Assembly (NCBI RefSeq): GCF_001619985.1
Contig: NW_017264203.1
Location: 434,001 to 498,000 of the forward strand
Reading direction: 5' to 3'
Origin: Xylona heveae TC161
Taxonomy: Eukaryota; Ascomycota; Xylonomycetes; Xylonales; Xylonaceae
Length of the DNA stretch: 64,000 nt
Positions 32,645 through 44,255 of this stretch are shown one piece after another. Below the pieces are notes generated by a model. It was not told the origin of the DNA and did no database searches. It worked only from the letters and a program-made list of their open reading frames with translations. Positions within the stretch are counted from its first letter, which is position 1. Each line of letters starts with the position of its first letter. The translations under genes were made by a program, and so were the position numbers.

Positions 32645-34405
32645 TGATCAGACACCCTGCGTGCCTGCCTAGCAGACTTCTTCGTGCCCAAGCATACATA
32701 AATGTTGAGTTCCTACGGGACTCGGCGCTAGCATAATGACATTTTCGTCGTTTATGGTATAAAATAGGTTTCATAAGCTGTACCTACACGGCCTTGATGG
32801 GCGACTGCTAGCATTCGTAAAGAAGCTTGGAAACTCTTTCCGTATATCTACAACATCTGTCGACGTTCGGTTCGTTCCGTGATGTCAAGCGCCACAAGAA
32901 ATAGTTGCATCCCAATATTGTAAATTGAGGTCCCCAGCACGAAGTAGACCCTCTCCCTTTCCGGATTTAAACAGCTTCGCACGGCATCTGCACAGGAGAC
33001 TCATTGGGGACAGTATACGGACAAAAACCTGAATTTTTTTGAGGGTTGACCAGCACATGTGATAGATGTATTGGACTGCTATCGTAAATTTCATAGGTTA
33101 TGGGATGTCTCTGGAGACCTCTTGATCTCCAGTCCACCTTGCCAATTGTCGTCCAGCATGCCTTGGTCGCCTCTATTCAACGTAATCATTAAATAAACGT
33201 CCATGACAGTAAGACGCGCTGGATCTAGTTCCTACCCTACAATGGTAATTCTCCGATGAAATATCAGTTTCTAAACTTTACGTGGGGTAGTGCAGAGCAT
33301 CTCGGTCTTTCCCTGCAAATTTTATATCCTGATTACCTTTTCCCTGGTGCTGGCAGGAAGTGGGACCTCGGGGGGCAAAAGTGCTTTGCGCAGATTCATT
33401 CCTATTTTTAACAGTGGGTAAGAGAGACATACCTGTGTTGCGTGTATCGGAGTACTTGGGGGCTCAGTAGATGTACTGGAAAAGTAAATCAAAGCAATAC
33501 ATGCCGCCACCAGTTACCATGCAGGAACCGGCTTTTGCAGTAACCAATCCTTCCGGAGGGTTCGTAGGCTTGTCCAAGTCCCGTGGGAAAGTGACGCGTT
33601 AGGCCTTTCGTCTAGACTCTTCGTGGTATCGCCAGCATTGCAGGCCCACCCTCCGAACCCCTTGGCAGCCCCTGCCAATTCCTCTTTTCGCCTTCTTCCT
33701 TTCGAAACTTTTCGCTCGGTCGCAAAATTGGCCGTGGACGGTGGCCAGCGCTACTCGAGTCTACTTCCCGAGCACTGTCAACTGCCTTGATTTGTGCCTA
33801 TTACCCCCGTATCGCACTGTACCCTTTTGGTGTGGCCTCCCCCCAAAGGACCCAAACCAACGTTTGACGTACTCGCGGCTCCTCCTGGTTGTCCATCTTC
33901 ATTTCAACATCGACACAGACTTCTCTGTCGCTCACTTGCACACAATTACCCTGGCGTTGGCACGGAGTCGATTGACCGCGTTCTACTATAGTCGGTCTTT
34001 TGTAACAGCCCTGCCTTTTTTCTTTCTTTTATTTCCCATTCGCTGTCTCAATCTTTCCCGCCTCCTTTACCTACACAGTTCAATCGCTCGACTTGAAAAG
34101 GAGGTCATACCGAATCTCAGTTTCGCCTCTTCTCGGCCTCCGTGCCAAAGTGGGAGAAGGTCACTCCTCACGGAACTTTGAGGGTTGTTCCCAGTGTCCA
34201 GCAAGGAGGGAACCGTACCGCGAGGAATTGTGGCGCTGCGAGAGTCATTTCCACAGACGTAGTACTAACAAACAGCACCAAGGCTGGATCCTTTTTGTTG
34301 TTTCGACTCTGGCAACATCGCAGTCGCCTGTATCTTGCATTCCTGACTGGCAAAGCCAACTCGTTCTGCACTGGCTTCACAAGAACATTGTATCACGGCT
34401 TCGTT
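32645..34405. other. Intergenic region upstream of KRE6
   Basis: About 1.76 kb. No conserved coding frame. The part from about 33,560 to 34,405 is C/T-rich on the plus strand in places and is probably the long leader of the KRE6-like gene. The KRE6 frame stays open upstream to an ATG at 34,142. Confidence 0.5.
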
Positions 34406-36717
34406 ATGTCGTCTCTCGAATCTCCATCTGCGCGAGATCCCCCGCACATTCGCCTCAATTCTGGGAACGAAGATCCACTCATGAATGAGCCTGCGGAGAG
34501 TCCTGTAGGGGGACCGGCCCGACAGGACTCTGCACGCTCTCTGATTCCTCAACGGCCTCCTTCAGTGCCATCAATTACCGCATCTCTTCCTGGTTCAAAT
34601 GGCCTCTATACCTCACCTGGTGTTGCTGAATCGGCAGAACGACTGTTACCGCCGAAACGTTCACGCACGCACAGATTCCGTGATGATGATTCTCCTGCTC
34701 GGTCGCCAGATCCATCGGGCTATTCTTCGAGAAGGACGAGTTGGAGCTCAGAAAGCGGCAGCCGTGATAGCAGAATGGGCCCTTTCGCTTCTCCATTTGA
34801 TGACTCTAGAGCACCTTCCCGCGCTGGGAGTGATGACGACAACGTGAATACACAAACAGTATCTGAAAAATACAATATTCTGCCCTCTGCTGGTCTGTTA
34901 TTATTTCCAGAAGACGTGGAGAAGGATGACTGGCTGCACAATCCTGATCCGAACGAGAAAGAACCAAGGGAGTGCGATTTGTTCTCCAAACGAGGATTTG
35001 TCAATGTTGGTGGATTACTCTTGATTACTCTTGGGCTTTTGGCTCTGTTCATCGCCTACCCCATCCTGTACGTTTGTCCTTTCTCACCAGGTTCTAGCCG
35101 TTGTTTTAACCGCATCCCGTCGGCGGCTCACTTTATCTTTGCGCAATTCTAACTACCAATTGGCAGTACTTTTGTACAAAAAATAAATTACTCCAACCAT
35201 ACCTGCGCCGCAGACCCAGACTGTCTAGACGCCGACAGCATTCCTTTATTCAAGAACATCCGCCAAGGCCTCATTGATCCAACCACGCCTGACTCAGCCA
35301 AAACGCGGACCAGTGTCAATGGAAAGACAATGAATCTAGTTGTTAGTATTTTATGATCGCGTCATTGACCTCCGTTCTCTGACATGTTTCAGTTTTCTGA
35401 CGAATTCAATGTTGACGGCCGTACCTTCTACTCCGACGACGATCCATATCTCCAAGCTGTTGATCTCTGGTACGGTGTGACGCAAGATATGGAGGTATGA
35501 TATATCAATGCAACTTCACATGGATCGATTTTAACTCATTTTATAGTGGTATGATCCTGATGCCGTGACTACGAAGGATGGTGTTTTAGAGCTCCGGTTT
35601 GACGCATACCAAAGCCACGGCCTCAACTATCGATCTGGGATGGTTCAGTCGTGGAACCAGATGTGTTTTCAGGGGGGTTACATGGAAGCAAGTATTTCCT
35701 TACCGGGGCGTGGTGATACTATTGGTTTCTGGCCTGGTTTTTGGGCTATGGGTAACCTTGGCCGACCCGGTCATGCATCTACCACGGATGGTCTCTGGCC
35801 GTACAGTTATTCCGACGTCTGCGACGCGGGTATCACGAAAAATCAAAGTGCTCCTGATGGAATAAACCTGTTGCCAGGTATGAGACTACCGGCATGTACT
35901 TGCAGTGGTGAAGACCACCCATCTCCTGGAAAATCTCGAGCGGCTCCCGAGATTGATGCCCTCGAAGCGAGTGTGACATTTCTCGGACCAGGCAATCAAA
36001 ATGGTATCGGATCTGCGTCTCAGAGTGCACAGGTTGCCCCTTTCGATATTTGGTATCAACCGGATTACGGTAAGAGCCGACCTGGATCAATTATTCTGCT
36101 CAAAGTGATTGACCTTCTATATCGCAGACTTCGTTGAGCTTTATGATCCTTCGATCTCTATGATGAACGCGTACCGTGGAGGTGTCTACCAGCAGGCTCT
36201 CTCTGGTGTCACAAACCTGAACAATGACTGGTATGACGGGAAAGCATATCAGACCTTCGGTTTCGAATACACACCTGGTGGCCCCCCCGACGGGAAGATC
36301 ACATGGTATGTTGGGGAACAGAAGACCTGGATGTTGGACGCCCGAGCCATTGGCCCGAATGGTAATATTGGCCAGAGATGGATTCCTATTGAACCCATGG
36401 CCTTGGTGATGAACTTCGGCTTGTCGCAAAGCTTTGCGATGCTTAATTTGACAGGATTGGCTCCACTGATGCCGGCAAAGATGAGATTCGATTATGTGCG
36501 TATTTACCAAGAGGAGGGCAGTGAGAGTGTTACCTGCGATCCTCCTGGCTATGAGACGACCGAGTACATCGAGAATCATAAGGATAGCTATTACAACCCA
36601 AATGTGACATCATGGTAAGTCTACGAAGAACTATGAAAACCGTATTGATTTCTAACTCGTCAAAGGGATCAAACTTCACATTCGTGGCCGAAGAACAGCT
36701 TTGTGAATGGATGCTAG
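34406..36717 (+). CDS. KRE6: Kre6/Skn1-type beta-1,6-glucan synthesis protein (GH16 family)
   Basis: Six exons encode about 667 residues. The start at 34,406 (MSSLESPSARDPPHIR) gives the usual long Ser/Pro-rich cytosolic N-terminus of this type II membrane family. One membrane segment follows (VGGLLLITLGLLALFIAYPI, residues about 200 to 220), then a lumenal GH16-like glucanase/transglycosylase domain. Visible domain parts are FSDEFNVDGRTFYS, WYDPDAV, GYMEASISLPG, WPGFWAMGNLGRPG and the GH16 box EIDALE with its two acidic residues (about 35,949), then the C-terminal SWDQTSHSWPKNSFVNGC. Family members act in the ER/Golgi in cell-wall beta-1,6-glucan formation. The frame is open for 88 codons upstream to 34,142, so a longer form is possible, but the 34,406 start looks like the family start. 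Confidence 0.94.
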
Positions 36718-37569
36718 CTGCGGCCGGTTCACCTCAGTTCTTCATTCTAAATTCTTGTTAATTGTTTTATCTTCATCGGCTTCTTTCTAGGCCGATGATA
36801 ATTGCGCCGTATGCAAAGGAAACATTCGCGTTGACGATCTTTCGCACTTTGCGCGTGCAACCTCTTGTTCTTTTCATCGTCCTATGCATAGCGGAGTTGG
36901 CGCTCTTCGTTAGCTTTGGTTACGCCTCTGGGTTCCATTTTACGAGCAACAGTCAAGGAACGCTCACTGTCTATTATTCATTTTAGTTTACCGGCTTGTG
37001 ATATATCTGACTTTCTGTCATGCACTTTTCTGTCTTGATTTGAATCACATTTTCCGGTTCTTGCATCTGTTTTTAATCCTAGAGAACTACAGCTAGCGGA
37101 TCTTCCGGCACTATTTTTGATGTGTCATTACAAGCTCCACATCGCGAAGACGGATTTATGCGTGAAGTTGGACCTCAGGCAGCTCCGCGCTGGTATTCAG
37201 CTAATGAGATTATTACATTACCATGATCGACTTGTTAGACAACCGATATAGAGTTGTTGCTGATGGAAGTATCCTTTCATAAATTTAATTTACACAAATA
37301 TTGACCTTCAATCATTGATGTAACTCGGGAAAAATGTGTGCCCATAATCATTCAGTTCAGAAGTTGAATGAAATTAGTATAGTAAGTTTGTATGCTTGAT
37401 ACCGCTTGTTTTATGTCAAGGGAATTACGGGCTTCTAGAGCACATTGCCTGGCCGATTGGCAGTGGTGGATGATTAGACGCTCCCTTACTTTTCAAGGCA
37501 CTTGGGCAGAAACCGTGGTCCACGTATGTATGTACATATTTATGAAACGCCTTTTTCTTCTCTTTTCCT

Positions 37570-37605
<36 letters not shown>

Positions 37606-38155
37606 CTTGTATAGTGGTGAAGTCTTTCTTCGTACTTTTACTTCGTACCATATCTGGGGTGGAGCGAACTGTGGCTGAACCGCGGGAACACAGCGCAGGC
37701 AACTCCCACTTTCAAGGGTTGCTGAATTTTCTGCTGATAACGCTGGGATTACGAAATTGTATTCCGGAATTGCTTCTATGGACTCTGGTCAAAAATATGA
37801 GTGAGTAGCGCCGTCAGTTAGCCTTGTCAGATTAAGCCAAGCAAGATTGATTGATTGTAGTGTCACACTTGCCTGTCCTTGACGTCTCGTCTTCTTCCGC
37901 CAAACGTGTAACCTAGCAACGCGGGGTATCGGCACCCTGTCGAATCATTTGAAATAGCTTGACCAGGCGTGGATGTGCTCAATTAGGTTCAGTCAGCACG
38001 ATAATACCTCTGTACAAGACACCAAGACTGCGTCGTTGCTCCGTGCCAGCTGTGCATTACTCTTGGGCGGCTCCTTAGTGTCCCCATTTACAAATTTCAC
38101 AGACTACAGACATATAACTAAAATCGGAAAGTCGGCCATCTTCCGTTCTTATCTC
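36718..38155. other. Intergenic region with a 30-plus-bp poly-T run
   Basis: About 1.4 kb without a convincing gene. From about 37,571 to 37,602 the plus strand is an almost pure T run. Open frames here have no family features. Probably the KRE6 3' UTR and the next promoter. Confidence 0.5.
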
Positions 38156-38777
38156 ATGATGAACCCAGCAAGCACATTAGCGCAACAACGGCAGGCGCGG
38201 GGGAAAGAGATAGAGGAAAAGGATCGTCATGCGACAGAAGCAAAAGGCAAGAAGAGAGTCAGTTATGGCCACGACGAAGAGGATGCCGGCAGACTCAAAT
38301 CTGAAGATGAGCTTTTTGAGGAACGTGAGAGACGACACACGGCTGCTAGAATACTTGAGAGCAATGAGTTGCTCATCTTCCATTCTCATGCAAATGACGA
38401 GGTATGTGATGCCCTCCGTCAATTCTTAGATTAGCCGATAAATGAGGAAGGTTTTATGTGGGCAGTTTTTGCTTGCCCTTTCCCTATCCTTTCCAAGGAG
38501 AGAAGCAGACTGTCTTCTGCTCTTTGGAGTTGACGGCTGGAAACACGCGCAATGTAAGCAAGAAAGACTGACAAGAAATCTTCGCTATTGACCGCAGAGC
38601 ATCCCACAAACGCGCCTTCGATTTGAGAAGATGATGGTCGGGCTCGAGCCAGATGGATCCGACAATGATTGGGAGGACGACTATGAAGACGAAGGGAGTG
38701 AGGGTGCCAGCACTGGAACGTCGGCTAGCAGGACTGGCGATAGGCAAGAAGGCGGTATCAGGAAAAGGTTGAGATGA
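38156..38777 (+). CDS. Small acidic/charged conserved protein, function unknown
   Basis: Two exons (38,156-38,401 and 38,598-38,777) are joined by an intron with a good gtatgt donor and cgcag acceptor. The splice is in phase and gives HANDESIPQTRLRFEKMMVG. The product is about 141 residues: a charged helical start (STLAQQRQARGKEIEEKDRH), a stretch rich in Glu and Arg (DELFEERERRHTAARILES), then an acidic tail (DNDWEDDYEDEGSEG) and a basic end (GGIRKRLR). There is no signal peptide or membrane segment. The composition suggests a nuclear or nucleic-acid-associated protein, but this is only inference. The frame is open upstream of 38,156, so the start is not certain; the choice rests on where conserved-looking charge patterns begin. 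Confidence 0.65.
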
Positions 38778-39173
38778 TGATAGAAGATACCATTTTGTCC
38801 CCCCCCCCCAATTCTTTCTCCATTGCTTTAGGATATCCAAGCGCTGTCACGAGGGCTCAAAGTATGTCTGTACGAGTTCCAATCAAATTGTATTTCTACT
38901 TGACAATCTATGCCACCAGGTGACCTCCACGGCAAATCATCGAAGGAGGTTTGCCCACAAATGGTCCCAATTACAAGGTACAAATGTATCAAATGGTCTC
39001 CTGACCTAAAGCTGCTCTCCCATCCCCGAGGAAGACATGCGCTCCTCGTTCACCATACTCTCTGCGTCGCCGACCTGTTTTCGCTCGCTGACTTCGCGCA
39101 GCCGTAATGTTGACCTCAAAGCTCGTAGCGTCGTCAATCCCTGAGGAGAGGCACCTCTCATGACTGCTAATTG
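38778..39173. other. Intergenic region between convergent genes
   Basis: About 400 bp between the acidic-protein gene (+) and the kinase gene (-). A run of ten Cs lies near 38,800. No gene recognised. Confidence 0.5.
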
Positions 39174-40785
39174 CTATTGCAAAGGTTCCGAACTCGATGA
39201 TAACCGATTGAGGTGCAGGTATACATCTGTTCCATAACTGCATCATTTACGAAAGATTATGATCAGTTTCCTCGCATCTTGATCTATACTCAGAAGGTCA
39301 AAATCGACTTACCCTTCCATACTAATGAGCTTCAAATCACCCCCAAAGTATCTTGCATAAAGCCTACTAATTGGCAATCCGTACCCAAACCCGGCCATGG
39401 GTGCTTTGAAATCACTCTTGTCGAAGTCGGGGTCCAGGTTTGGCGTTGACTCCACGGTCGTGTACATATATGTCCAAACGAGAGGAATGGCGGAGCGAGG
39501 AATACCTCCTCCTTCATCGGAGATTTTGATGGTGATATCCTCTTTACCCTCCGCGACGATGAGCTTGATCACTGGAAAATCCTCCTTCTCTTGGCCATGC
39601 GTTTCTACCACCGCTCGCAGCGAGTTCTTCAAGGTCTCAAAAAGCATATGTGACAAGTGTCCGGGCACATACATAAAATTAAGGTCGGGCTTGCAGACGA
39701 GTTGTACCTTTGGCGCATCGAAAAGTCCATAATGATCCTCACAGACAAATCGTGCATTCTCGATTGCCTCCTGTGCAAGTTCCCGCACATTGGTTTTGGT
39801 ACAGATGATGCCAACGTAATTTGGCTCGCGACAGCTCATTTGCTCCGTTAACGCGACGTGCTGTCCAATGAGCATACGGATACCAATTCGAGACATGTAG
39901 AATCGATCTAAAAATGCCTGAATGTTTCTGTCAATCTGCATGCGTTGCCGTTTTCGCTTGTACTCGAGGATGCCCTGCGCTGTTTTACACAACGAATCTC
40001 GTTAGCTCCGTTCGACCGAAAGAGACAGCAATGAAGAAAGCTTACCAATTGTTGTAACAACACCATCGTGGCGGCGTTTGATAACATCTAGAGTCTGTGC
40101 AAAGCGTTTGTTGTAATCATTCAATTCCGGCGGCCATCCCATGCCGTCATCTACCATTGCATAGTATCTTCGACTAGAAGCTTTTTTACCATTTTCCATC
40201 AAGGCACCATCCGCAGGGTTCGGTGAGGACCTATATTGGCCTTTCTCTACACTGGGGTTGTCGGTTGCATGGCTCAAAATCCGTCCTTCTCGCCCATTGT
40301 TCCTTGTGGGTTTGAGAAGTCGCCGCCGCACATCTTCAGCCAAAGACGGCCGAGGTAACCGGATAATCTCCTGGACAGCAATTCAGCCTCTCGGACGGTC
40401 ATTAAAAATTGGGGTGGGAATACTCACCTCAAATGATTGTGCATACCAATTTTGTACCCTCTTTATGGATGGCATCTCGTTCAGTCCGTCCGGCAAATGC
40501 TCAAGCTCTTGCACGCGATGAGCAAGGCGAATCGGCAATTCCTCGGATAAGAACTGTGATGCACGGAAAAGGGTCCCTGGCAGTGTATGAGCAAAATCGA
40601 ACCGTTCGAGTGACAATGACCATGGCTTGGGTGCGAGGTCTGTCGCAGTATTGTCCATTGAAAAACCTACCTGCTGAGGGCCGTTCTCCAAACTGTACCA
40701 TCTGGCGCAAGCTCACACCGGTAGCGGGGAAATTTGAATAGTGCTTGATAGTTTCCATCAAGGCCTCTGTACGTTTCCACGACAT
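39174..40785 (-). CDS. Mitochondrial pyruvate dehydrogenase kinase family protein (PDK/BCKDK)
   Basis: About 447 residues in five or more exons. The N-terminus MSWKRTEALMETIKHYSNFP leads into the family box GVSLRQMVQFGERPS, then LFRASQFLSEELPIRLAHRV. The GHKL ATPase domain has the N-box ETLKNSLRAVVETHG with the metal-binding Asn, the G1 box DEGGGIPRSAI, and the G2 region GFGYGLPISRLYARYFGGDL. The last exon gives YGTDVYLHLNRL and the stop at 39,174. These kinases phosphorylate the E1-alpha subunit of the pyruvate (or branched-chain) dehydrogenase complex in the matrix and switch it off. The insertion between the helical and ATPase parts (about residues 125 to 190) is longer than in animal PDKs and low in complexity. 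I cannot tell which fungal paralogue this is. Confidence 0.92.
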
Positions 40786-42093
40786 CTTGAATGGTAGGCA
40801 ACTCCGTCCCGAGCACTGTCGTTGAGGTGCGCGTCGACACCGTTAAACGCTTGCAACGCTTTGACTCACTGGCTAAATTCGAAGGGTTCAATTGTTGAGA
40901 TTACAACCAAAGGAGCGACTTTGAGGGGCCGTTGTCGGTCGAGCACAGAAGGCGGTTATGGATACTTGATTCGGACTTGGAGAATGGCGACAGTGTAGAA
41001 GAAAAGTAGGTGTCAAAGACAATGCGCCGAAAACTCTTCGAAAAAATGTAGGTAGGTAGATTGGACACACTCAAGCCACTGTGCTCTTGAACGGAAGAGC
41101 GATGCATGTGAGGACGAAGGGACTGATTGAATATTGACGAAGTACTCTATAGCTAAACTTACAACGTGCTGTACAATTGCAATTGTGAGTAACCGATAAG
41201 CTTCCAAGCGACCGACAAAGCGGAGCAAAAACCTTGGGGCCCCGCTAACCCGTCATCCCAGCCGAGGCGACTAATGTAGGTAGGTAGCGGGCATGTAACT
41301 CTCCCCTACTGGACCTGCTTGGCTCGAGGCTGCGCTGTACGACTTACGGTACTCTTTTCTCAGGGCCCTGCGGGGGGCGTCCCTGTCGGCAAATATATTC
41401 CCATGAGTATGAGACAATCCTTCTCGTAAAGAGCTACGTCTCCAAAATCGCCCACGGTCCTCGACCATTCTCGTCCTGAAGGGACTTCAACTACCGCGGG
41501 TATATGGTAACCCTCTCCCGCATTGTATCTTTCCGCACGGCGGAGCAATGCACCTAGTTAAAACAAAGCAGAGCAGGCGTAAATCCCCTGGCCCGCTGTT
41601 GCGAGACTTAGTCTTAACCATAATGACGCTTCTCTGGCTGGCTTGAATGCGCTCTTAAGCTTTTTTTGTAGTTCCTTAATGGCTCATCGGCTATGCTCTC
41701 CAACGAGAGATTTCAATCTAGGTCGATCGCCTTTAAATAGCATCGACGATCATCAACAGCTGCATATTATCCCTGAAACCTTTTTTTTACCCTTGCGAGT
41801 CAATTCTTGCTACTGTCATTTCAACGTGCCGCCATGGTGCCTGGGGATTTTACTCAACAACGAGTCCGCAATGCTGAAGCTGAGTGGGATCCCCTATTAA
41901 ATAATCACCCCGCCAAAAAAAAGTCGGATGAGTTAAATAATTTAAATTTTTTATTTCGGTTCTATATCGGAAGAAGCAAATGGGTCTGGAGTGACTCCAA
42001 GCGTTGACTATGTAATAAGATGATAAAAAAAAAAAAAAACCACCCCCAGTTATGGCGACACAAATACCTTAAATAGCAGCAAGACTCTGCTCT
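40786..42093. other. Intergenic region, promoter side of the kinase
   Basis: About 1.3 kb. Short GTAGGTAG repeats occur near 41,047 and 41,276, and there is an A run near 42,024. No gene recognised. Confidence 0.5.
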
Positions 42094-44255
42094 TCAATGG
42101 CGCGAGCCACTGTGAGCAATATTGTGTTTCGCCAATGGATCGCTCTTAACATCGTGACTGTCAGCAGGCTTCTCGTCAAACTTGTACAATGGCTCAAGCA
42201 CGGCGTCCTTATTAAAGAAAACGTAGCGCTTGAAGAAGTACGGCAGCGCTTTGGTGAGTTGGTGGTGGACGTGGGTGCGAGTGGGAACCGCAACTGTGGC
42301 TTCGTTAGTCCATGTCAATGAATTTTTGTTCTGTAAAACAAAAGTACTTACAGATATAATCAAGCTCCTCAAGGGTACGCTGTTTGGTCTCTGGGACAAA
42401 CAAAAAAATCATACACAATGCGATGACGTTAAGCCCCGCATAGAAGCAGAAGGAGCCGGTAACGGTCAGCGCAGAAAGCATGGCTGGGAACGTAATAGAC
42501 AGGACAGCCGCCCAGAAAAGGCAAGTTGCGACCGCCCAGGCCATCCCGACCTCACGATGTGAAAGAGGGAAGACTTCGGCAGAATAAGTAAAGGGCACAG
42601 GACCTTCTCCTGGGCTGTAAAATGCAGCGAAAACGAAGACAAACATAGCCACGAGACCTAGATGGGCTTTGCTGTCCGAAGGAATGAGATAGCAGAGCCC
42701 AGCAGCTAACAGTGTCCAGGCCATCTGAGGAAAGGTAAAAAGCAGCAATGCACGACGGCCAAATGTATCAATAGTCCAGATAGCCGGCCATGCGAAGACA
42801 AAATTGACCAGTCCAAAGCCCCAGGAAGCGAGTAGAGCCTGAATGTTGCTTGCGCCGGCCTTAACAAATACAGTAGACGAGTAGAAAGCTATAATATTAA
42901 TTCCACACATTTGCTGGGCAATCATGACGGTGAACGAGGCAAGAGTAGCGCGGCGCACTCGAGGAATAGTAAAGAGCTCCACAAAGCGCTTCACATAATT
43001 CCCCTGGTGGATAACGTCTGCCTCGACCTGAAGTTGGGCGTGCACATAAAAGAGATCGCGAGCCGCTTGCAAACGCGTGTTGCGAAGGCGGCAGAGCGAC
43101 TTAAAAGCTTTGGCATACTGGCCGTTCTTCATGTACCAGCGAGGCGACTCGGGGCAGAAGTAAACACCAAGCAGGAGCGGAACGGCGGGAATAAATGCAG
43201 ATCCAAATTGCAGACGCCAGGCAATAGCTCCGGTGTGAACGACTGCAAGGTTTGCAGAAAAGCCCCTGTGGTGTATTAGTCGTGCATGAACGGACAAAAA
43301 AGATGACATTAAATTATCCTTACAAGAAAATACCAAAAGCAGTCCACATTTGCCAACTCATAACCAACCCACCGCGAATTGCGGCCGGGCAGTTTTCTGC
43401 AGCATAGATAGGGACGGTGGATGCCTTAGATCCCATTCCAATACCGAGAAGAAGACGAGTCACGAATAGCTGCGGCCAGGTTTGGGAGCACGCAGAACCA
43501 ATAACCGAAAGGAAGCAGAACAGTGCGGAAAAAAATATTGTTCCTCGACGACCCAAGTAATGGTTGAGAGGGTCGGAAAGCCAGCAGCCGCTTTTTTTTT
43601 TGGGTCAGTTCTGAGCAGCAGCCGAGATGATGGAGCTTCTGTACTTACAGGAACGAGGATGCAATGTAGGGACCAGCGTTTATCACTCCAACAAGCCATT
43701 GGTTTCGAATAGCATTCGGGTTGTTGACGCAGGCTATACCGTCTGTTCCGGTGCCAGGCATGCATGCCGAATCAGGGATCCCAAATGCTACTGGAAAGGA
43801 GAGATTCGCACCATTAGAACCTGTTTGATCCCAACCCTGGACGGCGGCACCGATTGAACAGAGAATAACAGTAAAATACAGTGACCATGGCTGGCGCCAT
43901 CGATGTAGCACCTCATTACGAAGGGCTTCTCGCTCTTCCTCTTCAAGCTCCTCAACGGACTCAAAGCCAGCTGGGTGCTGGGCAACCAGTGCTCCCCGGC
44001 GAAGGAGATCTTTGATATCAGTCAGATTCTCCTTTTCGGCAAACTCGTCGACTTGGGCGAGAAGGGTTTCGCGCGAGAGACCGGTAAGAGGATTTTCGAT
44101 TCTTTGCACAGAGCATCAGCATAATGAAAACCTATATGGCACTAAACGAGCAAATACCTCGCTGTTAGATTTTTGTTAAGATCAACGTGCTTGTGCTGTT
44201 GTTCGAGCTCTATGTGCTCAATTTCATTGACACCCAGCTTCTCCTGAGCCTCCAT
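42094..44255 (-). CDS. MFS sugar transporter
   Basis: Starts at 44,255 ([16 protein letters not shown]) and ends at 42,094 ([10 protein letters not shown]), in about five exons, roughly 580 residues. The cytosolic N-terminus includes [20 protein letters not shown], and membrane segments begin at [20 protein letters not shown]. Family marks are the loop after TM2 ([11 protein letters not shown]), PESPRWYM after TM6, the [14 protein letters not shown] segment in TM7, [11 protein letters not shown] between TM8 and TM9, and [14 protein letters not shown] after TM12. This is the sugar porter family of the major facilitator superfamily, twelve membrane helices, plasma membrane. The long N-terminal extension is seen in a fungal subgroup related to polyol/inositol-type carriers. 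The substrate cannot be told from sequence alone. Confidence 0.93.

Noticed and set aside
37392-37808. 138-codon open frame across the poly-T run
   Set aside because: The frame passes through a homopolymer giving a run of Phe, with no conserved motif. It is probably non-coding.
41040-41290. GTAGGTAG repeats
   Set aside because: Short and scattered; no array or link to a gene feature.
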